Shown here piece by piece: positions 8,238-18,997 of a stretch of DNA of 64,000 bases. Under the pieces are notes generated by a model. That model was given only the letters and a program-made list of their open reading frames with translations. It ran no database searches and was not told the origin of the DNA. Both the position numbers and the translations under genes were made by a program. Origin of the DNA: Streptomyces sp. AP-93 (lineage in GTDB: Bacteria > Actinomycetota > Actinomycetes > Streptomycetales > Streptomycetaceae); contig NZ_JALGBX010000008.1 of assembly GCF_022808175.1 (NCBI RefSeq), positions 186,001-250,000 on the forward strand, read 5' to 3'. Positions within the stretch are counted from its first letter, which is position 1. The number at the start of each line of letters is the position of its first letter.

Positions 8238-9197
8238 ATGAACCACAACGCACCCCTCCCCCTCGCCCACCTCACCGACAACCGCCCCCGCGTGCTGTCG
8301 CTGGCCCAGCTCCGCGAGCACGGGGTCACCGCCTCCGACGCCGCCGAGCGGTCCTGGCAGCAGATCCTGCCCGGGGTGTTCCTGCTCCACGCCGGTCCCG
8401 CGACCAGCGAGGAGCGGCTGCACGCCGCGCTGCTCTACGCGGGGCGCCGCGGGGACGAGGTCATGATCACCGGGCTGGCCGCCCTCGCGCTGTACCGGTT
8501 CTCCTCCGCCCCCGCCCTGCTCGCCCTCCCCCAGATCGACGTGCTCGTCCCCAACACCCGCCGGCTGCGCTCCGCCGGACAGGTCCGCATCGTCCGCACG
8601 CACACCCCGCCCCGGCCGGCGGAGGTCACCGGGCTGCCCGTGGCCCCCGTGGCCCGCGCCGTCGCCGACGCCGTCGCCCACCTCTCCGACGCCGGTACGG
8701 TGCGCCGTCTGCTCAGCGAAGCCGTCCGCGGCGGGCACTGCGAACCGGCCGCCGTGGTGCGGGAGCTGACGGTGGCCCGGCTGCTGAACCGCCCGCACGT
8801 GGTGGACGCCGTCGAATCGCTGCTCGCCGAGGGCCGGGCCATCGCCGAGGACCGGCTGTACCAGCTCGTACGGGGCTACGAGCTCCCCGAGCCCGTCTGG
8901 AACGTGGACCTGCGGCTGCCCGGCGGCCCGCACCTGGGCGGGGTCGACGCGTACTGGCCGGAGCAGGCGGTGGCCGTGGAGATCGACACGCGGGCCCCGC
9001 GCCAGGGCGAGGACGAGCAGTGGACGGAGTCCGTCCGCAAGCGGGAGACCCTGGAGCGGTGCGGGGTGACCGTCCTGCACATCACCCCGCGCAAGCTCCG
9101 CGACTGGCCCGAGCAGCAGGCGGCGGTCGTACGGACCGCCCTGACGGCGTCCGCCGACCGCGAGCCCGCCGCCTACCTCGTCGTCCTGCCCAGGTGA
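8238..9197 (+). CDS. AbiEi-antitoxin-domain / DUF559-like protein
   Basis: A 319-residue cytoplasmic protein. The first ~70 residues (LSLAQLREHGVTASDAAERS, then PGVFLLHAGP) look like the winged-helix AbiEi-type N-domain found in type IV antitoxins and many orphan actinobacterial proteins. The C-terminal third (GGVDAYWPEQAVAVEID, then RKRETLERCGVTVLHITPR) resembles the Vsr/DUF559 restriction-endonuclease-like fold, with acidic residues and a Lys that could be catalytic. No AbiEii-like nucleotidyltransferase toxin lies next to it, so it is not a recognisable toxin-antitoxin pair. Start ATG follows GAGGGA. Function unknown; a DNA-binding or degenerate nuclease role is an inference. Confidence 0.6.
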   Translation: MNHNAPLPLAHLTDNRPRVLSLAQLREHGVTASDAAERSWQQILPGVFLLHAGPATSEERLHAALLYAGRRGDEVMITGLAALALYRFSSAPALLALPQIDVLVPNTRRLRSAGQVRIVRTHTPPRPAEVTGLPVAPVARAVADAVAHLSDAGTVRRLLSEAVRGGHCEPAAVVRELTVARLLNRPHVVDAVESLLAEGRAIAEDRLYQLVRGYELPEPVWNVDLRLPGGPHLGGVDAYWPEQAVAVEIDTRAPRQGEDEQWTESVRKRETLERCGVTVLHITPRKLRDWPEQQAAVVRTALTASADREPAAYLVVLPR

Positions 9198-9202
9198 GGG
9201 CC

Positions 9203-10081
9203 CTAGAGCGCCGGATTGGCCGGCGAGTACTCCGGGGCGCTCCACTGAAGCCGCCCCGGGTGCACGCTCTGAACCACCGACTCGACCCGGAAGCGGACCC
9301 GCCGCTCCCCGTCCGCCCCGAACTCGGGCTCCGCCGTCCCGCTGAGCTGGAGCAGCGCCCCGCTCTCCCAGTCGGGGAACAGCAGCCCGGCCCGCGGGTC
9401 CGCCAGCAGGTTCCCCAGCGTCAGGAACATCGCGTTGCCCGCGTAGTCCGGCCAGGCCAGTTCGGTCGGGGACAGCACCTCGACGAAGCCCGGCATTCCG
9501 CCCCGGTGGCTCGCGTCGGCCCCGTCCGCCCCCGCGGCGGTGGCGACGAAGAAGGTGTCGGCGGCGCGGACGGCCCGTTCCTGGTCGGGGCTGAGCGCGT
9601 CCCCGCGCCACACGACACCGGCTCCTTCGGCGGCGAGCTGGACAGGCTGCCGCTTCTGGAGGTACTTGGGACAGTTGGCGAAGACCCGTTCGGCCGCCAG
9701 CGCGAACCCGCCGGCGGTCACCTCCAGGGTTCCGCCCAGCCGCATCCGGCGCCGGGTGCGCGGGTCGAGGGAGATGGTCCCGACCCGGGTGCCGGCGGTG
9801 GCCAGCGCCTCGGCGAGCGGATCGCCGTCGGGAATCCCGCCCTTGACCGCGATCCGGTCCGGGCCGGTGGCCCGTACGAAACCGGGGGCGCCGGTCAGCA
9901 GTGAGGCCCACAGCCGGCCTCCGGGATCGGCCGCGCCGACGACCAGGTGCGGCTGCAGCCCCAGGAAGGCCGCCGCCACGTTCTTGATGTGCGGGGTCAC
10001 GGACTGGCCGACGTGCACGGCGTGCTCGCGGACACCGACCCGTTCCTGAACGGCCAGCGAGCCCCAGTGGTACCCGGCCAT
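9203..10081 (-). CDS. Pyridoxamine 5'-phosphate oxidase (PPOX)-family flavoprotein
   Basis: A 292-residue protein with the split-barrel flavin-binding fold. Features: MAGYHWGSLAVQERVGV at the start, LGLQPHLVVGAADPGGRLWASLL, and the block GYAGN-like AWPDYAGNAMFLTLGNLLADP followed by GLLFPDWESGALLQLSGTA, which is typical of the FMN-binding strand pair. Probably an FMN- or F420-dependent reductase/oxidase acting on a small molecule; substrate unknown. Its ATG overlaps the stop of the VOC gene as TAATG, so the two are translationally coupled and probably serve one detoxification or degradation step. The start at 10081 is fixed by that overlap; the upstream frame is a shadow of the VOC gene. Confidence 0.75.
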   Translation of the reverse strand: MAGYHWGSLAVQERVGVREHAVHVGQSVTPHIKNVAAAFLGLQPHLVVGAADPGGRLWASLLTGAPGFVRATGPDRIAVKGGIPDGDPLAEALATAGTRVGTISLDPRTRRRMRLGGTLEVTAGGFALAAERVFANCPKYLQKRQPVQLAAEGAGVVWRGDALSPDQERAVRAADTFFVATAAGADGADASHRGGMPGFVEVLSPTELAWPDYAGNAMFLTLGNLLADPRAGLLFPDWESGALLQLSGTAEPEFGADGERRVRFRVESVVQSVHPGRLQWSAPEYSPANPAL

Positions 10082-10539
10082 TAGAAGAACCCGCAGGTCG
10101 GGGCCCCTGTGGTGGGAGCCTCGGCGCCTTCGGCGCCGCTCGGCACGGAGATCTCCAGGCGGGTCCCGTCGGGGTCGTGGAAGAAGATCCCGCCGGAGGC
10201 GACCCCCTCGCCGTGGGCGACGACCCCTTCGTAGGCGAAATCGACGCCCAGGCCGCGCAGCCGCTCCTCGTACTCCCTGACCTCCTCGATGGCGTCCGCG
10301 GAGAGCGCGAGGTGGTGCAGTCCGGCCGCGCCGGGTGCGTAGGCCCCCTCGGCCTGCTGCCACAAGGTGAGCACGAGCTCGCCGTCCTGGCCGAGGAATG
10401 CGAAGCGCCGGTCCTCCTCCTTGCCCTCGCCGAGCAGCTCGAAGCCGAGGCCGTCGCGGTAGAAGACGAGCGACCGGGCGAGGTCCGTGACGTTCAGGCC
10501 CACGTGGCCGGTGCGCAGCTTGCTGATGACGGTCGTCAC
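10081..10539 (-). CDS. VOC-family (glyoxalase/bleomycin-resistance fold) protein
   Basis: A 152-residue, single-domain vicinal-oxygen-chelate protein. It opens with LRTGHVGLNVTDLARSLVFY, the usual first beta-alpha-beta with a metal-ligand His, and continues with LHHLALSADAIEEVREYEERL and GIFFHDPDGTRLEIS, the second module ending with the Glu ligand. Could be a glyoxalase, a dioxygenase or a drug-binding protein. It is first in a two-gene operon with the PPOX protein and is transcribed away from the CGNR regulator gene, whose product is the obvious candidate regulator. The C-terminal tail after the fold (GAEAPTTGAPTCGFF) is unusual in ending with Cys-Gly-Phe-Phe. Confidence 0.82.
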   Translation of the reverse strand: MTTVISKLRTGHVGLNVTDLARSLVFYRDGLGFELLGEGKEEDRRFAFLGQDGELVLTLWQQAEGAYAPGAAGLHHLALSADAIEEVREYEERLRGLGVDFAYEGVVAHGEGVASGGIFFHDPDGTRLEISVPSGAEGAEAPTTGAPTCGFF

Positions 10540-10570
10540 AACGGTTCCTTCCCCAGAACTACGAAAATCC

Positions 10571-10641
10571 CTAACCTTCTAAATCGAGATTAAGGGTTAG
10601 AGCCGGAGGAGTCAACCACTCACGTACTCTTGAGGGGTTAG
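10571..10641. promoter_or_regulatory. CTAACC/GGTTAG operator-like repeats between VOC and CGNR genes
   Basis: CTAACCTT at 10571-10578 faces TTAAGGGTTAG at 10590-10600 as an imperfect inverted repeat, and a third GAGGGGTTAG sits at 10632-10641, just before the CGNR start. The AT-rich spacer is unlike the surrounding sequence. The placement suits autoregulation and control of the divergent VOC-PPOX operon. No promoter hexamers can be assigned with confidence. Confidence 0.5.
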
Positions 10642-10659
10642 TGCCACGAGGAGGCGGAC

Positions 10660-11220
10660 ATGACGACGGCGGACCCACGACCCCTGACCGGGGAACCGGT
10701 GGCCCTGGACCTGCTGAACACCCGGTGGGTCCAGGACGGCGAACCCGTCGACCTCTTCGCGGGGGCCTTCGGCCTCACCCGCGTCGAAGGGCTCGCGCTC
10801 TGGCTGGAGAGCACGGGGCTGGCCGGCCGCTTCCGCGCCGACGCCGCGACCCTGGTCCACCTGCTCACCGCCCGCGAGGCCCTGGCGCGCGCCGTCGCGG
10901 ACCCGGCCGACGAGAGCGCCCGCACCCTGGTCGACGCGGTCCTGGAGCACGGAAGGATCCGGGCCACCCTGACCGCCGAAGGGCCCGGCGAGCGGACCGA
11001 GTTCGACGATCCGACCTGGGGCCCGGCCTGGACGGCCGCCCGCGACTATCTGGAACTGCTGGGCTCCGACCCCGCCCGGATCCGCAAGTGCGCCTCCGAG
11101 ACCTGCGTGCTGCACTTCCACGACACCTCGCGCAACGGCACCCGCCGCTGGTGCTCGATGTCGGCCTGCGGAAACCGGGCGAAAGCCTCCCGCCACTACG
11201 CGCGCACGCGCGAGCACTGA
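10660..11220 (+). CDS. CGNR zinc-finger (ABATE-domain) regulator
   Basis: A 186-residue protein with the ABATE N-terminal domain (LTGEPVALDLLNTRWVQDGE, then a helical ligand-binding region) and the CGNR zinc finger at residues ~145-180: Cys-x4-Cys around KCASETCVLHFHD, then RRWCSMSACGNRAKASRHY. The family is taken to be a ligand-responsive DNA- or RNA-binding regulator in actinobacteria. It is divergent from the VOC-PPOX pair with repeated GGTTAG-type sites between, which makes it the likely local regulator. ATG at 10660 is preceded by GAGGAGG. Ligand unknown. Confidence 0.85.
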   Translation: MTTADPRPLTGEPVALDLLNTRWVQDGEPVDLFAGAFGLTRVEGLALWLESTGLAGRFRADAATLVHLLTAREALARAVADPADESARTLVDAVLEHGRIRATLTAEGPGERTEFDDPTWGPAWTAARDYLELLGSDPARIRKCASETCVLHFHDTSRNGTRRWCSMSACGNRAKASRHYARTREH

Positions 11221-11234
11221 CCCCTGAACGCCCG

Positions 11235-11283
11235 GAAGGCTCGGACCGGTTCACTCCGGTACGAGCCTTCTGGCGTATGCCCC
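11235..11283 (+). repeat. Hairpin-bearing repeat, copy 1
   Basis: 49 bp that match 12703-12751 at 42 positions. It contains GAAGGCTCG (11235-11243) able to pair with CGAGCCTTC about 17 bases on, so it probably terminates the CGNR transcript. Similarity continues beyond the hairpin: GTGACAACT occurs at 11322-11330 here and at 12788-12796 in the second copy, at nearly the same distance. Confidence 0.7.
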
Positions 11284-11480
11284 AAGCGGAGCCGACTGCC
11301 TACCTTGCCACCCTGTCGGATGTGACAACTATCAGCCAGGTGAGGGGATTTGAGCCGCAATCGATCAAGACTCTCAGATCTTGCTCAACTGCCTTACTAC
11401 TAGGGGCAATTGCACGACAAGCTGCTCGACGAACGCGCCGCCACGGCAAGACGATTGCAGCCGTTGGGCCATGGCAGCGC

Positions 11481-11501
11481 GTTGGAACGATCCATTCCAA
11501 C
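11481..11501 (+). promoter_or_regulatory. Perfect dyad before a secreted-protein gene
   Basis: GTTGGAA-N7-TTCCAAC (11481-11501) ends 15 bp before the GTG start at 11517, overlapping the region just before the GAGGAA ribosome site. Could be an operator or an mRNA hairpin affecting translation. Confidence 0.45.
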
Positions 11502-11516
11502 GTCGAGGAACTTCAC

Positions 11517-12107
11517 GTGCCCAAGAGCATTACGACCTCTCGCCCCCGTGTCCAGCGCATGGCCATCATGGTGGCCGGAATCACGGCGGTCTCCATCTTC
11601 TCCACCGCCGGTCTCGCCCAGGCAGCCGAGTCCACGGCCGTTTCGACGGCAACGGCGTCGACCGCCACCGCCATCGCCGGGGACCCCGAGATCAACCTGT
11701 CCGAGCAGGAAGTCCAGCAGCTCGAAGCGCAGTTCTCCATCATCGAGTCGATCCCGGACAGCGTCCTTCAGGCCGGCGACGACGCCACCCGCGCCTACCT
11801 GATCCTGGAAGGCGTCGTCGCGTACACCGGCAAGGGCAAGGAAGTGACCCAGCCGGTACCGAACGGATGGTGGGAGACCGCCAAGTGCGCGGCGGCCATC
11901 GCCACCTTCATCGGCAGCAACCTGGTGGTCGCCTCCAAGCTCATCAAGATCAAGCAGTACATCAGCGCGCTCGGCGGCATCAAGAAGGCGGCAGGCCTGA
12001 TGCTCCGCGCCTCCACCTGGTCCGAGCGGCTCGCGATCGGCGGCAACGCCCTCGTCGGCCTGGCCGCCGAGATCCTGGGCTACTCCATGATCCGCAACAA
12101 CTGCTGA
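11517..12107 (+). CDS. Secreted hypothetical protein with a hydrophobic Gly/Ala-rich C-terminus
   Basis: A 196-residue protein of no family I recognise. A basic start (MPKSITTSRPRVQRM) and hydrophobic core ending STAGLAQAAES give a clear Sec-type signal peptide, cleaved around residue 36. A Thr/Ala/Ser-rich linker follows, then an acidic helical part with EINLSEQEVQQLEAQF. The last ~90 residues hold two Cys (GWWETAKCAAAIATF and the final NNC) around amphipathic, Gly-rich helices (LGGIKKAAGLMLR, IGGNALVGLAAEILG) of the kind seen in membrane-active peptides. GTG at 11517 is chosen for its GAGGAA site and signal peptide. Followed 16 bp later by a small membrane protein, probably one operon. Role unknown. 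Confidence 0.6.
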   Translation: MPKSITTSRPRVQRMAIMVAGITAVSIFSTAGLAQAAESTAVSTATASTATAIAGDPEINLSEQEVQQLEAQFSIIESIPDSVLQAGDDATRAYLILEGVVAYTGKGKEVTQPVPNGWWETAKCAAAIATFIGSNLVVASKLIKIKQYISALGGIKKAAGLMLRASTWSERLAIGGNALVGLAAEILGYSMIRNNC

Positions 12108-12123
12108 CGGCGGAGGAGTCGCC

Positions 12124-12504
12124 ATGACACCGATCACCATCACCGTCTTCGCGATCTGCGCGACGATCCTGCTGTTGTCCTCGGGCGCCACGTTCGTGGC
12201 GGCACTCCGCGAGCGGAACTCACCGGTCACCGGTTCGGCCCAGGAGAACCTCAAGGCCGAGCTCACCGGCCGCTTCGCCGGCCTCGTCGGCATCTCCCTG
12301 ATCCTCGGGCTCACGGTCAAGGTGCTCGTGCACCCCGAGGCCACGGTCGTGGACAGCGCCCTTCCCCTGCTGACCTCCGGTCTGGCCGGGGCGGCCCTGG
12401 CGACGCTGGTGCAGCGCTTCGTACGGCAGGGCAGTAGCGCGGCGATGCTCGCCGGACTCGCCGTCGCGGTGGGGGGCGGACTGGCCATCGGCCTCGCACC
12501 CTGA
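12124..12504 (+). CDS. Small integral membrane protein
   Basis: 126 residues with three to four hydrophobic segments: ITVFAICATILLLSSGATFVAAL near the start, FAGLVGISLILGLTVKVLV in the middle and LLTSGLAGAALATLVQ plus MLAGLAVAVGGGLAIGLAP at the end. A short polar loop (RERNSPVTGSAQENLKAEL) lies between the first two. No family recognised. It follows the secreted protein gene by 16 bp with GGAGGAG before the ATG, so the two are very likely co-transcribed. An accessory or protective role for the secreted partner is only a guess from the pairing. Confidence 0.6.
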   Translation: MTPITITVFAICATILLLSSGATFVAALRERNSPVTGSAQENLKAELTGRFAGLVGISLILGLTVKVLVHPEATVVDSALPLLTSGLAGAALATLVQRFVRQGSSAAMLAGLAVAVGGGLAIGLAP

Positions 12505-12702
12505 CCCGTCCCGCCCGCCGTCCCCGCCTCACCCCGGTACGCCGGGGTGGGGCGAGGACAGCGGACCGGCGGGAAGGCGCCTCCCTCAACGCGCGCACGC
12601 GCGAGCGCTGAACACGCAGAAGTTGTCACACCCGATCTGAGACGGAGTGGTGTCGCGCCCCTGCCGCACGGTCGGGAAGTCTACAAATCCATCTTTGAAT
12701 CC

Positions 12703-12751
12703 GAAGGTTCGTACCTGTTGACCCCGGTACGGGCCTTCTGGCGTATCCCCC
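12703..12751 (+). repeat. Hairpin-bearing repeat, copy 2
   Basis: Second copy of the 49-bp unit at 11235-11283 (seven differences). The stem is weaker here (GAAGGttCG with CGggCCTTC). It lies between the small membrane protein gene and the S8 protease gene, and may both end one transcript and mark the start of the protease promoter region. Confidence 0.7.
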
Positions 12752-12787
12752 GTGCTGGCGGGAGTCCGCCACGGCAGGTATCGGTCC

Positions 12788-12815
12788 GTGACAACTCTCC
12801 CCAAAGAGCTGTCAC
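12788..12815 (+). promoter_or_regulatory. Dyad upstream of the S8 protease gene
   Basis: GTGACAaCTCT (12788-12798) pairs with AGAGcTGTCAC (12805-12815) over a 6-base loop, some 70 bp before the protease start. The first arm also occurs at 11322-11330 upstream of the secreted-protein gene. An operator is more likely than a terminator, as no T-run follows. Confidence 0.5.
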
Positions 12816-12884
12816 TTAGGCGAGGCTGACCGGTCATCCGGCACCGAAATCCGGACCGTACCTTTCACTTAGCCAGGGATGCTG

Positions 12885-15800
12885 ATGACCCTCGACTCCC
12901 CCGCTCGTTCAATTCAAGGCGGCATACCCGCGACCCGGCGCGTCTCACGCGTCGCGGCCGCGGCCGGCCTGGTGGCCGCCCTCGTGGCCACCGGCGCCAT
13001 GCCCGTCTTCGCGGCGACCGGCACCGATACCCCCGCCGCCAACCCCGCGGTCAAGTCGGCTGACCAGAAGCTCGGCTCCGCCGACGCCGAGCTGCTCCAG
13101 GAAGCCAAGACCAAGGGCGAGAAGACCGTCACGGTCATGGTCGCGACGGCACCCGGCGAGACCCAGCAGGTGGCCAAGCAGCTCGACGACGTCCAGGGCG
13201 CCTCGGTGGGCCAGACGTACGACAAGCTCGGCTACGTGCGCGCCACCCTGCCGACCGACAAGGCGGAGGCCGCGCTGAAGGCGGCCGCCAAGCTGTCCTC
13301 CGTGCACGGGATCGACCTGCGGCACGAGATCCAGCTCCCGGACCCCCGTCCGGACGCGGACCGCGAGACGGGGACGGTGAAGCGGACCGCCGCCGAGACC
13401 TACCCCGGGCCGGACAAGAACACCCCGGCGAAGAACCCGTACAACCCGTCCTTCGAGACCGGTGCGCTGGACTTCCTCAAGAAGAACCCGAAGGCCGACG
13501 GCCGCGGCGTGACCATCGGCATCATGGACTCGGGTGTCGACCTCGGCCACCCGGCGCTCCAGAAGACCACCACCGGCGAGCGCAAGATCGTCGACTGGGT
13601 CACCGCGACCGACCCGGTCACCGACGCCGACGCCACGTGGCGGGCGCAGATCACCCCGGTCGCCGGTGGCACCTTCACCGCCGCCGGTGCGACGTGGAAG
13701 GCCCCGGAGGGCAGCTTCCAGTGGAGCCGCTTCACCGAGGAGATCACCAAGAACGGTGACATGAAGGGTGACGTCAACCGGGACGGGGACATCACCGACC
13801 GGTTCGGCATGCTCTACGACCCGGTCGCCGGGACCGTCCGCGTCGACACCGACCAGGACAACGACTTCACGAACAACGAGCCGATGAAGCCGTACAAGGA
13901 CGGCTACCAGATCGGCTACTTCGGCACGGACAACCCGGCGACCGAGGTCGCCGAGCGCATCCCGTTCGTGATCGAGATCCGCAAGGACGTCCCCCTGGAC
14001 CCGTGGGGCGGTGACTGGGTCGGCAAGAAGGCCGACTTCGTCAACATCGGCATCATCGAGGGCACGCACGGCACGCACGTCGCGGGCATCACCGCCGCCA
14101 ACGGCCTGTTCGGCGGCGCGATGAACGGCGAGGCGCCCGGCGCCAAGCTCGTCTCCTCGCGCGCCTGCTCCTGGTCCGGCGGCTGCACCAACATCGCGCT
14201 GACCGAGGGCATGATCGACCTCGTCGTCAACCGCGGCGTGGACATCGTCAACATGTCGATCGGCGGCCTGCCGGCCCTGAACGACGGCAACAACGCGCGC
14301 ACCGAGCTCTACAAGAACCTCATCGACACCTACGGTGTCCAGCTCGTCATCTCGGCGGGCAACGAGGGCCCCGGCATCAACACCATCGGCGACCCCGGTC
14401 TCGCGGACAAGGTCATCTCCGTGGGTGCGTCGGTCTCCAAGGAGACCTGGGCGGCCAACTACGGCGCCGGTGTGGCCAAGAAGTACAACATGTTCCCCTT
14501 CTCCTCCCGCGGTCCGCGTGAGGACGGCGGCTTCACGCCGACCATCACGGCCCCCGGTGCCGCCATCAACACCGCGCAGACCTGGATCCCGGGCGCACCG
14601 GTGAAGGAGGCCGGCTACACCCTGCCGGCCGGCTACGCGATGCTCCAGGGCACCTCGATGTCCTCGCCGCAGGCGGCGGGCGCCAGCGCCCTGCTGATCT
14701 CGGCCGCCAAGCAGCAGAAGATCGCCCTCACCCCGGCGAACCTGCGCATCGCGCTCACCAGCAGCGCGAAGAAGATCGAGGACGTTCCGGCGCACGCCCA
14801 GGGCGCGGGCCTCATCAACATCCCCGGCGCGTGGGAGTCCATCCAGCGCGGCGCGAAGGCCAACGAGTTCACCGTCAAGGCGCCGGTCGACACCGCGATC
14901 GACCAGTTCCTGAAGACCCCGGGCTTCGGCACCGGCGTCTACGACCGTGAGGGCGGCCTGAAGGTCGGCCAGAAGAAGGTCTACGACGTCGTCGTCACCC
15001 GCACCACGGGCGTCAAGTACGGCACACCGCACGAGCTGAGCTGGCGCAACAACGACGGCACGTTCAAGGTCATCGGCGGCTACGACTACGTCACGCTGCC
15101 CCTGAACAAGCCGGTCACCATCAAGGTCGAGGCCAAGGCCAAGACGGCCGGCGTCCACAGCGGCATCCTGCAGCTCGACGACCCCTCCACCGAGGGCATC
15201 GACAAGCAGATCCTCTCCACGGTCGTCGTCTCGGCCCCGCTGGCGAAGCCCTCGTACAGCTACTCGGACACCTCCTCCGTGCAGCGCAACAGCCACAAGT
15301 CGTACTTCGTGACCGTCCCGGCGGGCGCGAAGACCCTCGAGGTCGCCCTCGGCGGTCTGAACGCGGGCAGCCAGACGCGCTTCATCTCGATCCACCCGTA
15401 CGGCGTGGGCGTCGAGGACAGCGCGACGACCCAGTGCTACCCGAACTACGACAACCCGGCCAACCTGTGCCGCCCCGACCTGCGTTCGTACCCGAACCCG
15501 CAGCCGGGCGTCTGGGAGATCGAGGTCGAGTCGCGCCGTACGTCGCCGCTGCTCGACAACCCGTACAAGCTGGACGTCTCCGTGCTCGGCGCGGCCTTCG
15601 ACCCCGCGGTCCAGGTCCTGCCCGAGGTCAAGCAGGGCACCCCGGCGCCGGTCCAGTGGACCGTGAAGAACGACGGGGCCGCCATCTCCGGCGGCAAGCT
15701 CCAGGGTGGGGCCCTCGGCTCCGCGAAGGTCGCCAAGCCGACCATCGCCGCCGGTGAGACCCACACCACCGAGGTCACGATCGGCGAGGGCGTCTCCCGC

Positions 15801-16217
15801 CTCGACATCGCGATCGGCAAGGTGTCCGACACCGCCGCCGACCTCGACCTGGACGTGTACAAGGACGGCGTCAAGGTCGGCTCCTCCGCCGACGGCGACT
15901 CCGAGGAGGCCGTGAGCCTCGTCAACCCGGCCGCGGGCACCTACACCATCGAGGTGTTCGGCTACGCGATCCCGTCCGGCTCCACCGCGTACGACTACCG
16001 CGACGTCTTCTACTCGGCCGCCCTGGGCACCGTCCAGGTCGACGAGGCCGCCGCGGTCAACCTCGCCAACGGCGCCTCGGCGGCCGTCTCCGCGAACGTG
16101 CTGGTCACCAGCGCCGCTCCGGAAGGCCGCCAGTTCTTCGGCGAGGTCAAGCTGCTCAACGCCCGCGGCACCGCCGCCGGCACCGGCAGCGTGCAGATCG
16201 AGAAGGTCCTGCCGTAA
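12885..16217 (+). CDS. Large secreted S8 (subtilisin-like) serine protease
   Basis: 1110 residues. A signal peptide (ATRRVSRVAAAAGLVAALVA, cleavage near VFA-ATG) is followed by an I9-like propeptide and the S8 catalytic domain, with Asp215 (IMDSGVDLGHP), His395 (THGTHVAG), the oxyanion Asn in SAGNEGP and Ser591 (GTSMSSPQAAG). The gap of 180 residues between Asp and His is far larger than in subtilisin (32) and recalls tripeptidyl-peptidase-II-type enzymes. The C-terminal half carries Ig-like/pre-peptidase beta domains (DLDLDVYKDG, AGTYTIEVFGYA). The start at 12885 has CCAGGG at the right distance; ATG 12879 overlaps it. An extracellular nutritional or processing protease; a strong hairpin follows. 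Confidence 0.92.
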   Translation: MTLDSPARSIQGGIPATRRVSRVAAAAGLVAALVATGAMPVFAATGTDTPAANPAVKSADQKLGSADAELLQEAKTKGEKTVTVMVATAPGETQQVAKQLDDVQGASVGQTYDKLGYVRATLPTDKAEAALKAAAKLSSVHGIDLRHEIQLPDPRPDADRETGTVKRTAAETYPGPDKNTPAKNPYNPSFETGALDFLKKNPKADGRGVTIGIMDSGVDLGHPALQKTTTGERKIVDWVTATDPVTDADATWRAQITPVAGGTFTAAGATWKAPEGSFQWSRFTEEITKNGDMKGDVNRDGDITDRFGMLYDPVAGTVRVDTDQDNDFTNNEPMKPYKDGYQIGYFGTDNPATEVAERIPFVIEIRKDVPLDPWGGDWVGKKADFVNIGIIEGTHGTHVAGITAANGLFGGAMNGEAPGAKLVSSRACSWSGGCTNIALTEGMIDLVVNRGVDIVNMSIGGLPALNDGNNARTELYKNLIDTYGVQLVISAGNEGPGINTIGDPGLADKVISVGASVSKETWAANYGAGVAKKYNMFPFSSRGPREDGGFTPTITAPGAAINTAQTWIPGAPVKEAGYTLPAGYAMLQGTSMSSPQAAGASALLISAAKQQKIALTPANLRIALTSSAKKIEDVPAHAQGAGLINIPGAWESIQRGAKANEFTVKAPVDTAIDQFLKTPGFGTGVYDREGGLKVGQKKVYDVVVTRTTGVKYGTPHELSWRNNDGTFKVIGGYDYVTLPLNKPVTIKVEAKAKTAGVHSGILQLDDPSTEGIDKQILSTVVVSAPLAKPSYSYSDTSSVQRNSHKSYFVTVPAGAKTLEVALGGLNAGSQTRFISIHPYGVGVEDSATTQCYPNYDNPANLCRPDLRSYPNPQPGVWEIEVESRRTSPLLDNPYKLDVSVLGAAFDPAVQVLPEVKQGTPAPVQWTVKNDGAAISGGKLQGGALGSAKVAKPTIAAGETHTTEVTIGEGVSRLDIAIGKVSDTAADLDLDVYKDGVKVGSSADGDSEEAVSLVNPAAGTYTIEVFGYAIPSGSTAYDYRDVFYSAALGTVQVDEAAAVNLANGASAAVSANVLVTSAAPEGRQFFGEVKLLNARGTAAGTGSVQIEKVLP

Positions 16218-16231
16218 CGGGGACCTGCTGA

Positions 16232-18949
<2,718 letters not shown>

Positions 18950-18970
18950 CGCCGGTCGCGCGCACGTGTG

Positions 18971-18997
18971 GGGGCGGTACCGCTACGGTGCCGCCCC
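18971..18997 (+). terminator. Terminator after asd
   Basis: GGGGCGGTACC (18971-18981) pairs with GGTgCCGCCCC (18987-18997) across five bases, 21 bp after the asd stop. It overlaps the 3' end of the convergent DUF1203 gene. Confidence 0.8.

Noticed and set aside
7701..9911. A 736-codon minus-strand frame across several genes
   Set aside because: It spans the pepN end, an intergenic repeat and two real genes; its composition is that of shadow frames.
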